Below are positions 59,501 through 64,000 of a DNA stretch of 64,000 nt, one piece after another. Location: assembly GCF_023159225.1 (NCBI RefSeq), contig NC_063171.1:39773378-39837377 (forward strand). The letters are read 5' to 3'. The number at the start of each line of letters is the position of its first letter. Position 1 is the stretch's first letter. Made by a program: the position numbers and the translations under genes. This DNA comes from Perognathus longimembris pacificus. Its lineage: Eukaryota > Chordata > Mammalia > Rodentia > Heteromyidae. The notes below the pieces were generated by a model. It had not been told where the DNA came from. It did no database searches and saw only the letters and a list, made by a program, of their open reading frames with translations.

Positions 59501-60926
59501 CAGGGAAAAAAGTAAAACCCTTATCTCAGAGTGCCTGCCCTAGAAAATGCAAAGTCCAGAATAAAAACCTCACTACTCTCCTCGAAAGTAGAAAAACGGG
59601 GGCTGGGAATGTGGCTTAGCGTTAGAGTGCTTGCCTAGCATGCATGAAGCCCAGGGTTTGATTCCTCAGCACCACATATACAGAAAAAGTTAGCAGTGGT
59701 GCTGGGGCTCAAGAGCGCTAGCCTTGAGCAAAAAGAAGCCAGGGACAGTGCTCAGGCCCTGAGTCCAAGCCCAGGACTGGCAAAAAAAAAAGAAGAAAAA
59801 AAAAAATGATTCGGATTAAGTGCAGGGACAGATGCTGAAGGAAAACAACCTGGATGGTGAACACTGAAAGAAGCCAGCTGGTGGCAGATGTACTGAAGGG
59901 ACCCACGGAAAGCATGTGTGGAGGCCTAGTAGGGCCCACTGCCCCTAGCTAAGCAGATCCTACAGTAGTCGTGCTGCTCATCCCCTGGCTTGTTATGCTT
60001 CCTGCCTACTGTCCACAGCCCAGCCGTGGCCATGACCGCCTGGATCTGCCTGTGACTATTCGCTCCCTCCATCGACCCTTTGAGGACCGTGAGAGGCAGG
60101 AGCTGGGTAGCCCTGAGGAGCGACTGCAAGACAGCAGTGACCCTGACACTGGCAGCGAGGAAGAAGGGAACAGCCGTCTGTCTCCGCCCCACAGTCCACG
60201 AGGTGAGAGAGTGGTGGAGGTCATGGAGTAAGGGGGGCGGGGGGGGGGGCATGGCCGGGTGTGGCTGCTGATGTCCACAGTCCTTCCAGGTGGCCAGCAC
60301 TGCTGCGTCTGCTGGTGAGCAGGGTGGAACTCCAGGAAGCAAAGGCGGGGGGGAGGGGTCTCCTCCAATTGCTTGATGACTCTTAGGCTTTGCAGGGAGA
60401 AATCAATTTTTTTTTCTTTTTTAGTATGGTTTTATTCTTTTTTAATCTTTAAATAGCCATACAAAGGGATTGCCGAGTAAGAAAACCATTTTTCAAGTGA
60501 AACCATTTCAAAGCCTCCAAATGTATAGTTTGTGAAACTCCTAGTAATCGGTTCAGGAAATACAATCTAATCAAACAGTGACTTAATTGTGTTTCCTAGG
60601 CTGGCTGGATACCATTGAGCCACGCTTTCATCCCTCCAAATATAATCGTAAAATATTTATATTCTGTTAATTACAATCATATCTTTATGTACCAAAGACC
60701 TAGATAGGGCCCACTGCTGACTTTATTGTAGGTTTTCCCTCACCCGGGGGTTCATCCTTCCACAGTCTGAAGATGGGAAGGCAGTAACATGGGGGTGCAG
60801 TTCGTTAGGGGAAAATCTTCTCACTCATTGGCTTTACCTTGTCCCCCTTCAGACTTCACTCGAATGCAAGACATCCCAGAGGAGACAGAGAGCCGAGATG
60901 GGGAGCTTGTGGCTTCAGAGAGCTAA
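35198..60926 (+). CDS. ARHGEF2: ARHGEF2 (GEF-H1), whole canonical CDS in 22 exons
   Basis: This is a Rho/Rac guanine nucleotide exchange factor of the Dbl family. It is held inactive on microtubules and tight junctions, and activates RhoA when released. The exons join 35198-35260, 44589-44733, 46625-46692, 47020-47083, 48531-48660, 48876-48985, 49144-49290, 49838-50088, 50268-50393, 50754-50871, 51045-51293, 53823-53899, 54276-54445, 55277-55344, 56875-57075, 57416-57535, 57660-57727, 57847-57882, 58090-58140, 58343-58786, 60019-60202 and 60853-60926. The sum is 2964 nt, or 987 residues, close to the human protein (986). Every intron is GT-AG and every junction keeps frame. Domain order is C1 zinc finger (about 40-86), linker, DH (about 236-433), PH (about 473-572), coiled coil (about 800-870), then a Ser-rich acidic tail. 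Tyr395 in the DH TKYP motif matches human Tyr394, which is needed for exchange. The reading frame is intact. Confidence 0.96.
39574..40080 (+). repeat. MIR relic and old SINE fragments
   Basis: 39574-39720 resembles a sense MIR (tattgagtgcttgttgtatg then aggcattgtgctagg). 39815-40080 contains antisense ID and B1 fragments of older subtypes. Confidence 0.5.
40205..40795 (-). repeat. Antisense SINE cluster with (TG)n
   Basis: 40205-40318 B1-like fragment, 40321-40363 TG repeat, 40364-40432 ID monomer, 40455-40660 ID-dimer, 40675-40790 monomeric B1. Confidence 0.8.
40895..41112 (+). repeat. B1-like composite SINE
   Basis: Sense; gctgagcactggtggctcat to ccccaggactggcac. Confidence 0.87.
41317..41382 (+). 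CDS. ARHGEF2: Candidate ARHGEF2 alternative first exon with Cys-rich start
   Basis: An ATG with G at -3 opens 22 codons, [20 protein letters not shown] and two more, up to the strong donor GAGAGG|GTGAGT at phase 0. This phase fits the C1 exon. The six-Cys start resembles palmitoylation-prone N-termini. Evidence is limited to ATG, donor and phase; one in three random donors would fit. CTG-repeat composition could equally explain the Cys run. Confidence 0.25.
42632..43085 (-). repeat. B1-like composite interrupted by ID-dimer
   Basis: The outer antisense element lies at 42632-42680 and 42890-43085. The ID-dimer sits at about 42690-42888 with attcttgagctttttt on each side. Confidence 0.9.
43200..43412 (+). 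repeat. B1-like composite SINE
   Basis: Diverged sense copy; cgtgactcatgcttgtaatc to caagccccaggac. Confidence 0.8.
43875..43914. repeat. 20-bp perfect tandem duplication
   Basis: ttacttagaggttagtggaa occurs twice in immediate succession in ARHGEF2 intron 1. Confidence 0.9.
44200..44367 (+). CDS. ARHGEF2: ARHGEF2 alternative first exon ([13 protein letters not shown])
   Basis: The coding part is 44329-44367; the left edge is a guess. An ATG with G at -3 opens 13 codons, [13 protein letters not shown], ending in GGCCAG|GTAGGT at phase 0, just 221 nt before the C1 exon. The product would carry a short basic N-terminus in place of the canonical 21 residues, about 979 residues in total. Upstream lies GC-rich sequence suited to a local promoter. 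I infer an alternative transcript; it is not proven. Confidence 0.55.
44589..44733 (+). CDS. ARHGEF2: ARHGEF2 exon 2, first half of C1 zinc finger
   Basis: It encodes residues 22-69 starting [19 protein letters not shown]. It carries the zinc ligands His40, Cys53, Cys56 and Cys68. Human Cys53 is known to be required for microtubule binding. The acceptor is ttccacag and the donor gtaagt. The exon starts at phase 0, which makes it the common acceptor for all the alternative first exons in this window. An internal ATG (Met28 of the canonical protein) could also start a shorter isoform beginning [12 protein letters not shown]. Confidence 0.96.
44734..46624 (+). other. ARHGEF2: ARHGEF2 intron 2
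   Basis: Unique, SINE-free 1.9-kb intron apart from a MIR relic on the minus strand at about 46108-46203 (cctcatctgtaaaataaggg). No further exon is supported here. Confidence 0.6.
46625..46692 (+). CDS. ARHGEF2: ARHGEF2 exon 3, second half of C1 zinc finger
   Basis: It completes Thr70 and encodes residues 71-92, [20 protein letters not shown] plus Gln-Lys. It holds the remaining C1 ligands Cys71, His76, Cys79 and Cys86. The ligand spacing (11 residues between Cys56 and Cys68) is shorter than in phorbol-binding C1 domains, consistent with an atypical C1. Boundaries are cccag and gtgaga. Confidence 0.95.
47020..47083 (+). CDS. ARHGEF2: ARHGEF2 exon 4, linker after C1
   Basis: It encodes residues 93-113, [20 protein letters not shown] plus Lys. 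The acceptor is tctcacag and the donor gtgagt, ending at phase 1. It belongs to the basic linker between C1 and DH; in the human protein this part overlaps the region reported to bind the dynein light chain Tctex-1 (DYNLT1). Confidence 0.95.
47340..48060 (-). repeat. SINE cluster in ARHGEF2 intron 4
   Basis: A B1-like composite (47380-47435 and 47646-47790) is interrupted by an ID-dimer (47440-47645). A diverged monomeric B1-like segment follows to about 48060. All are antisense to ARHGEF2. Confidence 0.78.
48121..48373. repeat. 120-bp tandem duplication in ARHGEF2 intron 4
   Basis: gcagaaagatcagagcccca recurs exactly 120 bp later (48121 and 48241). Similarity continues through the whole unit, with a few substitutions and a roughly 13-bp insertion in copy two. 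120 is a multiple of three, so an open frame (48077-48325) runs through both copies. It ends about 160 bp before exon 5. Confidence 0.9.
48531..48660 (+). CDS. ARHGEF2: ARHGEF2 exon 5, Ser/Arg-rich linker
   Basis: It encodes residues 115-156, [20 protein letters not shown] and onward through [20 protein letters not shown] to the split Gly157. It is rich in Ser and Arg and offers basophilic kinase sites. The acceptor is ctgacag and the donor gtgagc. A 120-bp tandem duplication sits in the intron just upstream (48121-48373). Confidence 0.95.
48876..48985 (+). CDS. ARHGEF2: ARHGEF2 exon 6, linker before DH
   Basis: It encodes residues 158-193, [20 protein letters not shown] followed by [16 protein letters not shown]. 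The RRILS and RTLSVES segments look like regulated phosphosites. The acceptor is ccttcag and the donor gtgagc. The exon ends at phase 1. Confidence 0.95.
49144..49290 (+). CDS. ARHGEF2: ARHGEF2 exon 7, entry to DH domain; tandem acceptor
   Basis: It encodes Gly194 (split) and residues 195-242, [20 protein letters not shown] and on to [12 protein letters not shown]. The last residues begin DH helix 1. Two AGs lie 6 nt apart (49142-49143 and 49148-49149). The first gives ...DE-GAEVIY, the second ...DE-EVIY, so a two-residue splice variant is possible. The donor is gtgagc. Confidence 0.94.
49455..49582 (-). repeat. Monomeric B1 in ARHGEF2 intron 7
   Basis: gagacagggttttgctaggt to ctgagtgctgagaatacac is a classical antisense B1. 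Confidence 0.8.
49838..50088 (+). CDS. ARHGEF2: ARHGEF2 exon 8, DH domain N-terminal part
   Basis: It completes Glu243 and encodes residues 244-326, [20 protein letters not shown] through [20 protein letters not shown] to GDLLISQ. The ELIQTE-HHV-L pattern is the conserved first helix (CR1) of Dbl-homology domains, which contacts the GTPase. The acceptor is ccccacag and the donor gtggga, phase 0. Confidence 0.96.
50268..50393 (+). CDS. ARHGEF2: ARHGEF2 exon 9, DH domain middle
   Basis: It encodes residues 327-368, [20 protein letters not shown] then [20 protein letters not shown] to IR. The [15 protein letters not shown] pattern is the CR2 helix of DH domains. It is exactly 42 codons, phase 0 at both ends. 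Acceptor catctag, donor gtaagc. Confidence 0.96.
50600..50712 (+). repeat. MIR relic in ARHGEF2 intron 9
   Basis: ccattttccagatatggtta followed by agccaaggcagggccagcat matches the MIR 3' core, sense. Confidence 0.5.
50754..50871 (+). CDS. ARHGEF2: ARHGEF2 exon 10, catalytic CR3 helix of DH
   Basis: It encodes residues 369-407, [20 protein letters not shown] then [19 protein letters not shown]. This is CR3, the long helix that inserts against the switch regions of Rho. TQRITKYP is the most conserved part, and Tyr395 here equals human Tyr394, whose loss abolishes exchange activity. The residue is intact, so the enzyme should be active. Acceptor tttgcag, donor gtgagg. Confidence 0.97.
51045..51293 (+). 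CDS. ARHGEF2: ARHGEF2 exon 11, end of DH and start of PH
   Basis: It completes Gly408 and encodes residues 409-490, beginning [20 protein letters not shown]. The middle reads [14 protein letters not shown] (the DH-PH linker) and the end [20 protein letters not shown] with TGRFK, the first PH strands. Acceptor ggtgcag, donor gtcagt. An ID-dimer SINE is inserted only about 110 nt beyond the donor. Confidence 0.96.
51305..51680 (+). repeat. Monomeric B1 split by ID-dimer, next to exon 11
   Basis: B1 halves at 51305-51405 and 51630-51680 flank an ID-dimer (51413-51616). The duplication aaagaggacctgg appears at 51394-51406 and 51617-51629. Confidence 0.92.
51856..51915. repeat. (TATC)n microsatellite
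   Basis: About ten TATC units preceded by CT repeats. Confidence 0.93.
51985..52230 (+). repeat. B1-like composite with (TG)n(CA)n
   Basis: Diverged sense copy ending in a TG/CA repeat at 52193-52230. Confidence 0.72.
52342..52536 (+). repeat. ID-dimer SINE, young
   Basis: Sense. The duplication agaaatgcagaccacag is present at 52324-52340 and 52537-52553. Confidence 0.95.
53315..53515 (+). repeat. ID-dimer SINE
   Basis: Sense; ggctgggaatgtggcttagt to ccacaggattggcac, about 300 bp before exon 12. Confidence 0.85.
53823..53899 (+). CDS. ARHGEF2: ARHGEF2 exon 12, PH domain middle
   Basis: It completes Asp491 and encodes residues 492-516, [20 protein letters not shown] then IFPAL. This is the central PH beta sheet. 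[17 protein letters not shown] is the typical PH signature of the Lbc subfamily. Acceptor cccaccag, donor gtgagt, ending phase 0. Confidence 0.96.
54276..54445 (+). CDS. ARHGEF2: ARHGEF2 exon 13, PH domain C-terminal part
   Basis: It encodes residues 517-572, [20 protein letters not shown] to [15 protein letters not shown]. It ends in the PH C-terminal helix with its conserved Trp (STWIRVIQ). Lbc-family PH domains use a hydrophobic patch here to bind active RhoA; I infer that role. The donor gtgagtg lies directly after CGCGT, so Val573 is split. Confidence 0.96.
54888..55122 (+). repeat. B1-like composite SINE
   Basis: Sense; aggcaccaatggctcatgcc to caagccccatagatgac, about 150 bp before exon 14. 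Confidence 0.83.
55277..55344 (+). CDS. ARHGEF2: ARHGEF2 exon 14, post-PH segment
   Basis: It completes Val573 and encodes residues 574-595, [20 protein letters not shown] then IK. This acidic short exon follows the PH domain. Acceptor ctctccag, donor gtaagt. The flanking introns are SINE-rich. Confidence 0.95.
55465..55765 (+). repeat. ID-dimer and a deleted ID-dimer
   Basis: 55465-55665 is a full sense copy; 55695-55762 joins a head directly to the end of a right monomer, the middle being lost. Confidence 0.82.
55925..56180 (+). repeat. Old B1-like elements
   Basis: Diverged sense B1 pattern (atggtggctcacatttataa, cctgcccagcctgggcaaaa). Confidence 0.5.
56285..56780 (+). repeat. ID-dimer, (CT)n(CA)n, B1-like composite
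   Basis: 56285-56475 sense ID-dimer; 56482-56571 CT then CA repeat; 56580-56780 sense B1-like composite ending about 95 bp before exon 15. Confidence 0.85.
56875..57075 (+). CDS. ARHGEF2: ARHGEF2 exon 15, start of C-terminal regulatory region
   Basis: It completes Met596 and encodes residues 597-662, [20 protein letters not shown] through [14 protein letters not shown] to [17 protein letters not shown]. The first part is predicted helical. The [11 protein letters not shown] stretch offers proline-directed phosphosites. Acceptor acccacag, donor gtaagg. Confidence 0.95.
57416..57535 (+). CDS. ARHGEF2: ARHGEF2 exon 16
   Basis: It completes Val663 and encodes residues 664-702, [20 protein letters not shown] then [19 protein letters not shown]. 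The NTSPG motif is a proline-directed Ser/Thr site in a flexible region. Acceptor cccatcag, donor gtgagt, ending phase 1. Confidence 0.95.
57660..57727 (+). CDS. ARHGEF2: ARHGEF2 exon 17
   Basis: It completes Asn703 and encodes residues 704-725, [20 protein letters not shown] then [12 protein letters not shown] is a strongly conserved GEF-H1 motif. Acceptor ccccaacag, donor gtgggt, ending phase 0. Confidence 0.94.
57847..57882 (+). CDS. ARHGEF2: ARHGEF2 exon 18, 36-nt micro-exon
   Basis: It encodes exactly 12 residues, [12 protein letters not shown], phase 0 on both sides, so skipping it would leave the frame intact. Acceptor ttctgcag, donor gtaagt. It is too short to stand out as an ORF and is recognised by frame continuity and by similarity to the known protein. 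Confidence 0.93.
58090..58140 (+). CDS. ARHGEF2: ARHGEF2 exon 19, 51-nt exon
   Basis: It encodes 17 residues, [17 protein letters not shown], the start of the C-terminal helical region. It is phase 0 at both ends and could be skipped in frame. Acceptor tccccag, donor gtcagt. Confidence 0.94.
58343..58786 (+). CDS. ARHGEF2: ARHGEF2 exon 20, coiled coil and 14-3-3 site
   Basis: The largest coding exon (148 codons, residues 755-902). It begins [20 protein letters not shown]. From about residue 800 it forms a Leu/Glu/Arg/Ala-rich coiled coil ([19 protein letters not shown] and onward to [17 protein letters not shown]). It ends with [20 protein letters not shown]. Ser887 in RRRSLP equals human Ser886, phosphorylated by basophilic kinases (PAK, PKA and Aurora A reported) to recruit 14-3-3 and inhibit the GEF. 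GC content is high. Acceptor ctcccag, donor gtaagg. Confidence 0.96.
58900..59545 (+). repeat. SINE cluster in ARHGEF2 intron 20
   Basis: 58905-58965 ID-like monomer, 59035-59118 B1 fragment, 59125-59305 sense ID-dimer, 59320-59545 two linked B1-like pieces. Confidence 0.72.
59600..59812 (+). repeat. ID-dimer SINE
   Basis: Sense; gggctgggaatgtggcttag to ccaggactggc plus A-rich tail. Confidence 0.88.
60019..60202 (+). CDS. ARHGEF2: ARHGEF2 exon 21
   Basis: It encodes residues 903-963, [20 protein letters not shown] to [20 protein letters not shown] and RLSPPHSPR. It is acidic and disordered. The SPPHSPR end offers proline-directed sites of the kind targeted by ERK or CDK1 in human GEF-H1. 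Acceptor tccacag, donor gtgaga. Confidence 0.95.
60406..60720 (-). pseudogene. Possible retroposed cDNA 3' end (minus strand)
   Basis: Read on the minus strand, an unrecognised AT-rich sequence ends with AATAAA (60431-60436 complement), then about 12 nt, then an A-rich tail (60406-60422 complement). This is the layout of a reverse-transcribed polyadenylated mRNA. No known protein was recognised, so the source is unknown; an old LINE or DNA transposon remains possible. Confidence 0.3.
60853..60926 (+). CDS. ARHGEF2: ARHGEF2 exon 22, last coding exon
   Basis: It completes Asp964 and encodes residues 965-987, [20 protein letters not shown] then SES, stopping with TAA at 60924-60926. Acceptor cccttcag. 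The acidic C-terminus matches the end of human GEF-H1. Confidence 0.95.
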
Positions 60927-61185
60927 GGGGGGCCCCCTCCCTCTGCCCAGTGCCCCACTGAAGAACATTATATTGAAAGGGGCAAATCTCGAGAACTCCA
61001 ATCTGCCAATGATGAGGAAACATTTGAAAGAACTGCTTATTGTCCTTGCCAGCTCTGGGATCGTTGGATACCTGGGGCCATTTAGGAAGCTTGGGGGATT
61101 TAGGCCACAATATCCCCCAGGTGGCATCCAAAAGCTACACCACAGATGCCAATTTTTCATGCCTTCTTCCCTCTACTTTAGAAAA

Positions 61186-61200
61186 ATTTATTTATTTATT
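61186..61200 (+). promoter_or_regulatory. ARHGEF2: AU-rich element in ARHGEF2 3' UTR
   Basis: Three overlapping ATTTA pentamers form ATTTATTTATTTATT, containing the TTATTTATT nonamer typical of elements bound by TTP/HuR-type proteins. It predicts regulated mRNA stability; function is inferred from the motif only. Confidence 0.55.
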
Positions 61201-61994
61201 GTTTATTAGTTATAGGGGGAAAGAGGAGGTTTAAAGGACCAGAGACATGGGAACCAAGCCATAGGGATCAGGGGGCCTTCTCCTTTAACACTATTGGGGT
61301 GTGGGTGTTCAGGCTTAGCCATGCGGCTGCAGGGTTCAAGTCTGATGATACTCTTCCCCAGCAAACATGAAAGAAAGAAAGAAAGACCACAGGCAGGGCC
61401 TACTGCTCCTTGAAGGAGGGCTGTGGGCAGGACCTTGTCCCTTTCCCACTCTTGCTGCCCTCCTACTGCTGTTCTCCCTTCTCTCCATCCTCCACGGAAA
61501 TCTCAGGGAGATAACCTGGCTTCCTAGAGTTGATGGAATAGAGGTTAGAGTGGCCATCTTGGTTTGTTGGGGGTGAGAGAAAAAAAAAATCCACAGGGAC
61601 CAGAATGTTTTGTTGTTTGTTTTTTTTTGTTTTTGTTTTTGTTTTTGTACCAAAGCCAACTGCACGTGTTTTATATTTTTAAGAGAAGATTGTAGGCACT
61701 TAGAGATCGTAGCCTTCTTTCTCCACATCTCTGAACTTGAGTGGTGGGGGGGGGACTGTGGCTTCTCCCTTTGTCTAAAGTAAATGGGGCTCCTATTCTG
61801 ACCTCTTCCTCGGCCATTTGGAAGACGATCTGGTGTGAGTTGGGAAATCTGTAGAAATCCTAACCTCTTTGCCCACCTTGGCAACCATGACCTGAGACCT
61901 CAGCGTGAATTTGGGGGATTTCAGTGGGATCTCCCAATGCCTACCAGCTCCAGCCATTTTTCTGCCAATTTGATTGTTTAAAAAAAAAAATCAA

Positions 61995-62000
61995 ATTAAA
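61995..62000 (+). terminator. ARHGEF2: Poly(A) signal ATTAAA of ARHGEF2
   Basis: ATTAAA, the commonest variant signal, follows an A-run and precedes a GT-rich stretch (gtgctgttttgtaatg) suited as the downstream element. Cleavage is expected near 62015-62025. Confidence 0.75.
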
Positions 62001-62169
62001 GACCTGAAACCCCATGAGGTGCTGTTTTGTAATGTCTACCGGTTCTTATGTTGGGCTAGGAGGCAGTGACATAGGTTCCTCCAAAGATGATTTTTCTCTC
62101 CTGGTAATTTCTTCCTCAGAAAAAGCACTAGCAAATGCAGGTGCTAGTCTTCCCCCTACCCCACCCCCC

Positions 62170-62390
62170 ACAACCCCTGGGCCTGGGCTCTGCCCATGAG
62201 CCTCTATGGCTCAAGGCTAGCACTCCACCACTTGAGCCACGGCACCACTTCTGGCTTTTTCTGAGTAGTGTATTAGAGATAAGAGTCTCATGGACTTGCC
62301 TGCCCAGGCTGGCCTCGAACCTCAATCCTTAGATCTCAGCCTCTTTGAGTAGCTAGGATTATAGGCGTAAGCCACCAGTGTGCACAACTT
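62170..62390 (-). repeat. B1-like composite SINE
   Basis: Antisense copy just beyond the ARHGEF2 poly(A) site; ends gagtagctaggattataggc. Confidence 0.83.
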
Positions 62391-62454
62391 AAACTGCTTG
62401 TCATTTTAAATAACAATTCACAAATACAAATGCTATAATAAAAATGAAGTAGCA

Positions 62455-62860
62455 GGCTGGGAATGTGGCTTAGTGGTAGCATGCATGCAGCCTTGGGGTT
62501 AATTCCTCAGTACCACATAAACAGAAGAGTGGGCTGGGGATATGGCCTAGTGCCAAGAGTGCTTGCCTCCTATACATGAGGCCCTGGGTTCAATTCCCCA
62601 GCACCACATATACAGAAAACGGCCAGAAGTGGCGCTGTGGCTCAAGTGGCCGAGTGCTAGCCTTGAGCAAAAAGAAGCCAGGGACAGTGCTCAGGCCCTG
62701 AGTCCAAGCCCCAGGGCTGGCCAAAAAAACAAAACCCCACATAAACAGAAGAAACCAGAAGTGGCGCTGTGGCTCAAGTGGTAGAGTGCTAGCCTTGAGC
62801 AAAAGAAGCTCAGGGACAGTGCCCAGGCCCTGAATTCAAGCCCCAGGACTGGAAAGAAAA
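62455..62860 (+). repeat. ID-dimer split by a younger ID-dimer
   Basis: The outer copy lies at 62455-62530 and 62736-62860. The inner young copy is at about 62531-62722. ccacataaacagaag flanks both sides. Confidence 0.92.
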
Positions 62861-63067
62861 AATGAAGTAGCACTCAGATTCTGGTCACTTGGGGATTCTA
62901 ATATTAGAAAACTTTTTTCATCTTATTTGCATGCTATGGTTACAAATCACAAACACCTTTGCCCCCTTTGGCAACAGTTTCTGTTGCCCTCTCCCCAGTG
63001 TCATTAATTCTCAGCCCCCACTGTACCCTGGTTCATCTCCCCTGTCAAAGAGAGCCCAGGGGGGGGG

Positions 63068-63273
63068 GGCTGGGGATATAGCCTAGTGGCAAGAGTGCCT
63101 GCCTCGGATACACGAGGCCCTAGGTTCGATTCCCCAGCACCACATATACAGAAAACGGCCAGAAGCGGCGCTGTGGCTCAAGTGGCAGAGTTCTAGCCTT
63201 GAGCGGGAAGAAGCCAGGGACAGTGCTCAGGCCCTGAGTCCAAGGCCCAGGACTGGCCAAAAAAAAAAAAAAA
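63068..63273 (+). repeat. ID-dimer SINE, young
   Basis: Sense. The duplication agagagcccagggg occurs at 63048-63061 and 63273-63286. Confidence 0.93.
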
Positions 63274-63487
63274 GAGAGCCCAGGGGTGCTCTACTGCTCA
63301 TAGGAACTGCTAATTTGCTCTTTGCCTCTTGGAGAGAGTAACTGATTTCAGTTCTTGCTTTGGGTTTGGTTAACTTTCTGTTTCAGACTGCTGCCTGTGC
63401 TGTGGAGGGTGGGGCTGGGGGGGAGGACAAAGAATTTAGGATTGTGAACAGGCTGGTGTGAGTGTATAGCCTCTAGGTAAAGACTGG

Positions 63488-63960
63488 GACTACAGTAGAG
63501 TGGCTCTTGCCTGTAATCTTAGCTACTCAAGAGGCTGAGATCTGAGGTTTGTGGTTCAAAGTCAGCCCAGGCAGGAAAGTTGCTGAGATTCTTTTTTTTT
63601 TTTTTTAATTGCCAGTCCTGGTGCTTGAACTCAGGGCCTGAGCACTGTCTCTGGTTTCTTTTTGCTCAAGGCTAGCACTCTAGCACATAAGCCACAGTGC
63701 CACTTCTGGCTTTTTCTATAAATATGGTGCTGAACCCAGGGCTTCAGGCATATGAGACAAGCACTTTACCACTGGGCCATATTCCCAGCCCTAGGTCACT
63801 GAGATTCTTATCTCCAATTAACTACCAGAAAACCAGAAGTGGCACTGTGGTTCAAGTGGTAGACAGCTAGCCTTGTGCAAAACAAAAAAAAAACAACTCA
63901 GTGCTCAGTGACAGCCCTCAGACTATATGAGTTCTCAAGCCCCTTGACTGATAAGAAGAA
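63488..63960 (+). repeat. B1-like composite split by antisense ID-dimer
   Basis: The sense halves lie at 63488-63590 and 63800-63955. The antisense ID-dimer is at about 63596-63793, flanked by ctgagattctt on each side. Confidence 0.9.
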
Positions 63961-64000
63961 AAAAAAGATCATTTTATGCACTAGGTGTAGACAGGTGGCT

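Larger units (their letters stand above)
60927..62020 (+). other. ARHGEF2: ARHGEF2 3' UTR
   Basis: About 1.1 kb of SINE-free sequence follows the stop. It holds an AU-rich element at 61186-61200, a T-rich run around 61606-61648 and a poly(A) signal at 61995-62000. The 3' boundary is estimated from that signal. Confidence 0.8.
62021..64000 (+). other. Downstream of ARHGEF2
   Basis: SINEs as listed, with short unique pieces at 62390-62455, 62865-63048 and 63290-63480. No exon of the next gene was seen up to the window end. Confidence 0.6.

Overview
The window is mammalian nuclear DNA from a rodent. It shows GT-AG introns, a CpG-island promoter and a very dense population of tRNA-Ala/ID-derived and 7SL/B1-derived SINEs. 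Most SINEs are dimers that share one 3' tRNA-like module, joined either to an ID-like head or to a B1-like head. This fits a non-murid rodent with ID and B1-dID type SINEs; a castorimorph/geomyoid (kangaroo rat, pocket mouse or gopher lineage) is my best guess. The species is an inference, since no search was possible.

Two genes lie on the + strand in the order known from human 1q22. Positions 1-1840 hold the last intron, terminal coding exon and 3' UTR of SSR2 (TRAP-beta, ER translocon-associated). The rest is dominated by ARHGEF2 (GEF-H1/Lfc), a microtubule-bound Rho guanine nucleotide exchange factor. Its canonical coding sequence runs in 22 exons from an ATG in a CpG island (35198) to a stop at 60926. 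The exon lengths sum to 2964 nt, or 987 residues: an N-terminal atypical C1 zinc finger, the DH and PH domains, a coiled coil and a 14-3-3-type phosphosite. A 3' UTR of about 1.1 kb ends near 62020.

The most interesting material is upstream of and inside intron 1. Five short exons between 16.0 and 30.2 kb have proper splice sites and perfectly matching phases. They splice in frame onto the C1-domain exon, so they would replace the 21-residue canonical start with about 219 residues, including an acidic Glu-rich tract. Two further candidate first exons lie in intron 1: one at about 44.3 kb ([13 protein letters not shown]) and a weaker one at about 41.3 kb with a Cys-rich start. Both end in the phase needed to join the C1 exon. 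The locus therefore looks like a multi-promoter gene producing different GEF-H1 N-termini.

The non-coding remainder is largely repeats. There are more than 60 SINEs, several nested with visible target-site duplications. An old, shattered antisense L1 spans about 22.0-26.5 kb. There are also MIR relics, microsatellites, a 120-bp in-frame tandem duplication in an ARHGEF2 intron and a possible retroposed cDNA 3' end in the last intron. No CRISPR arrays, bacterial elements, rRNA genes or genuine tRNA genes were seen.
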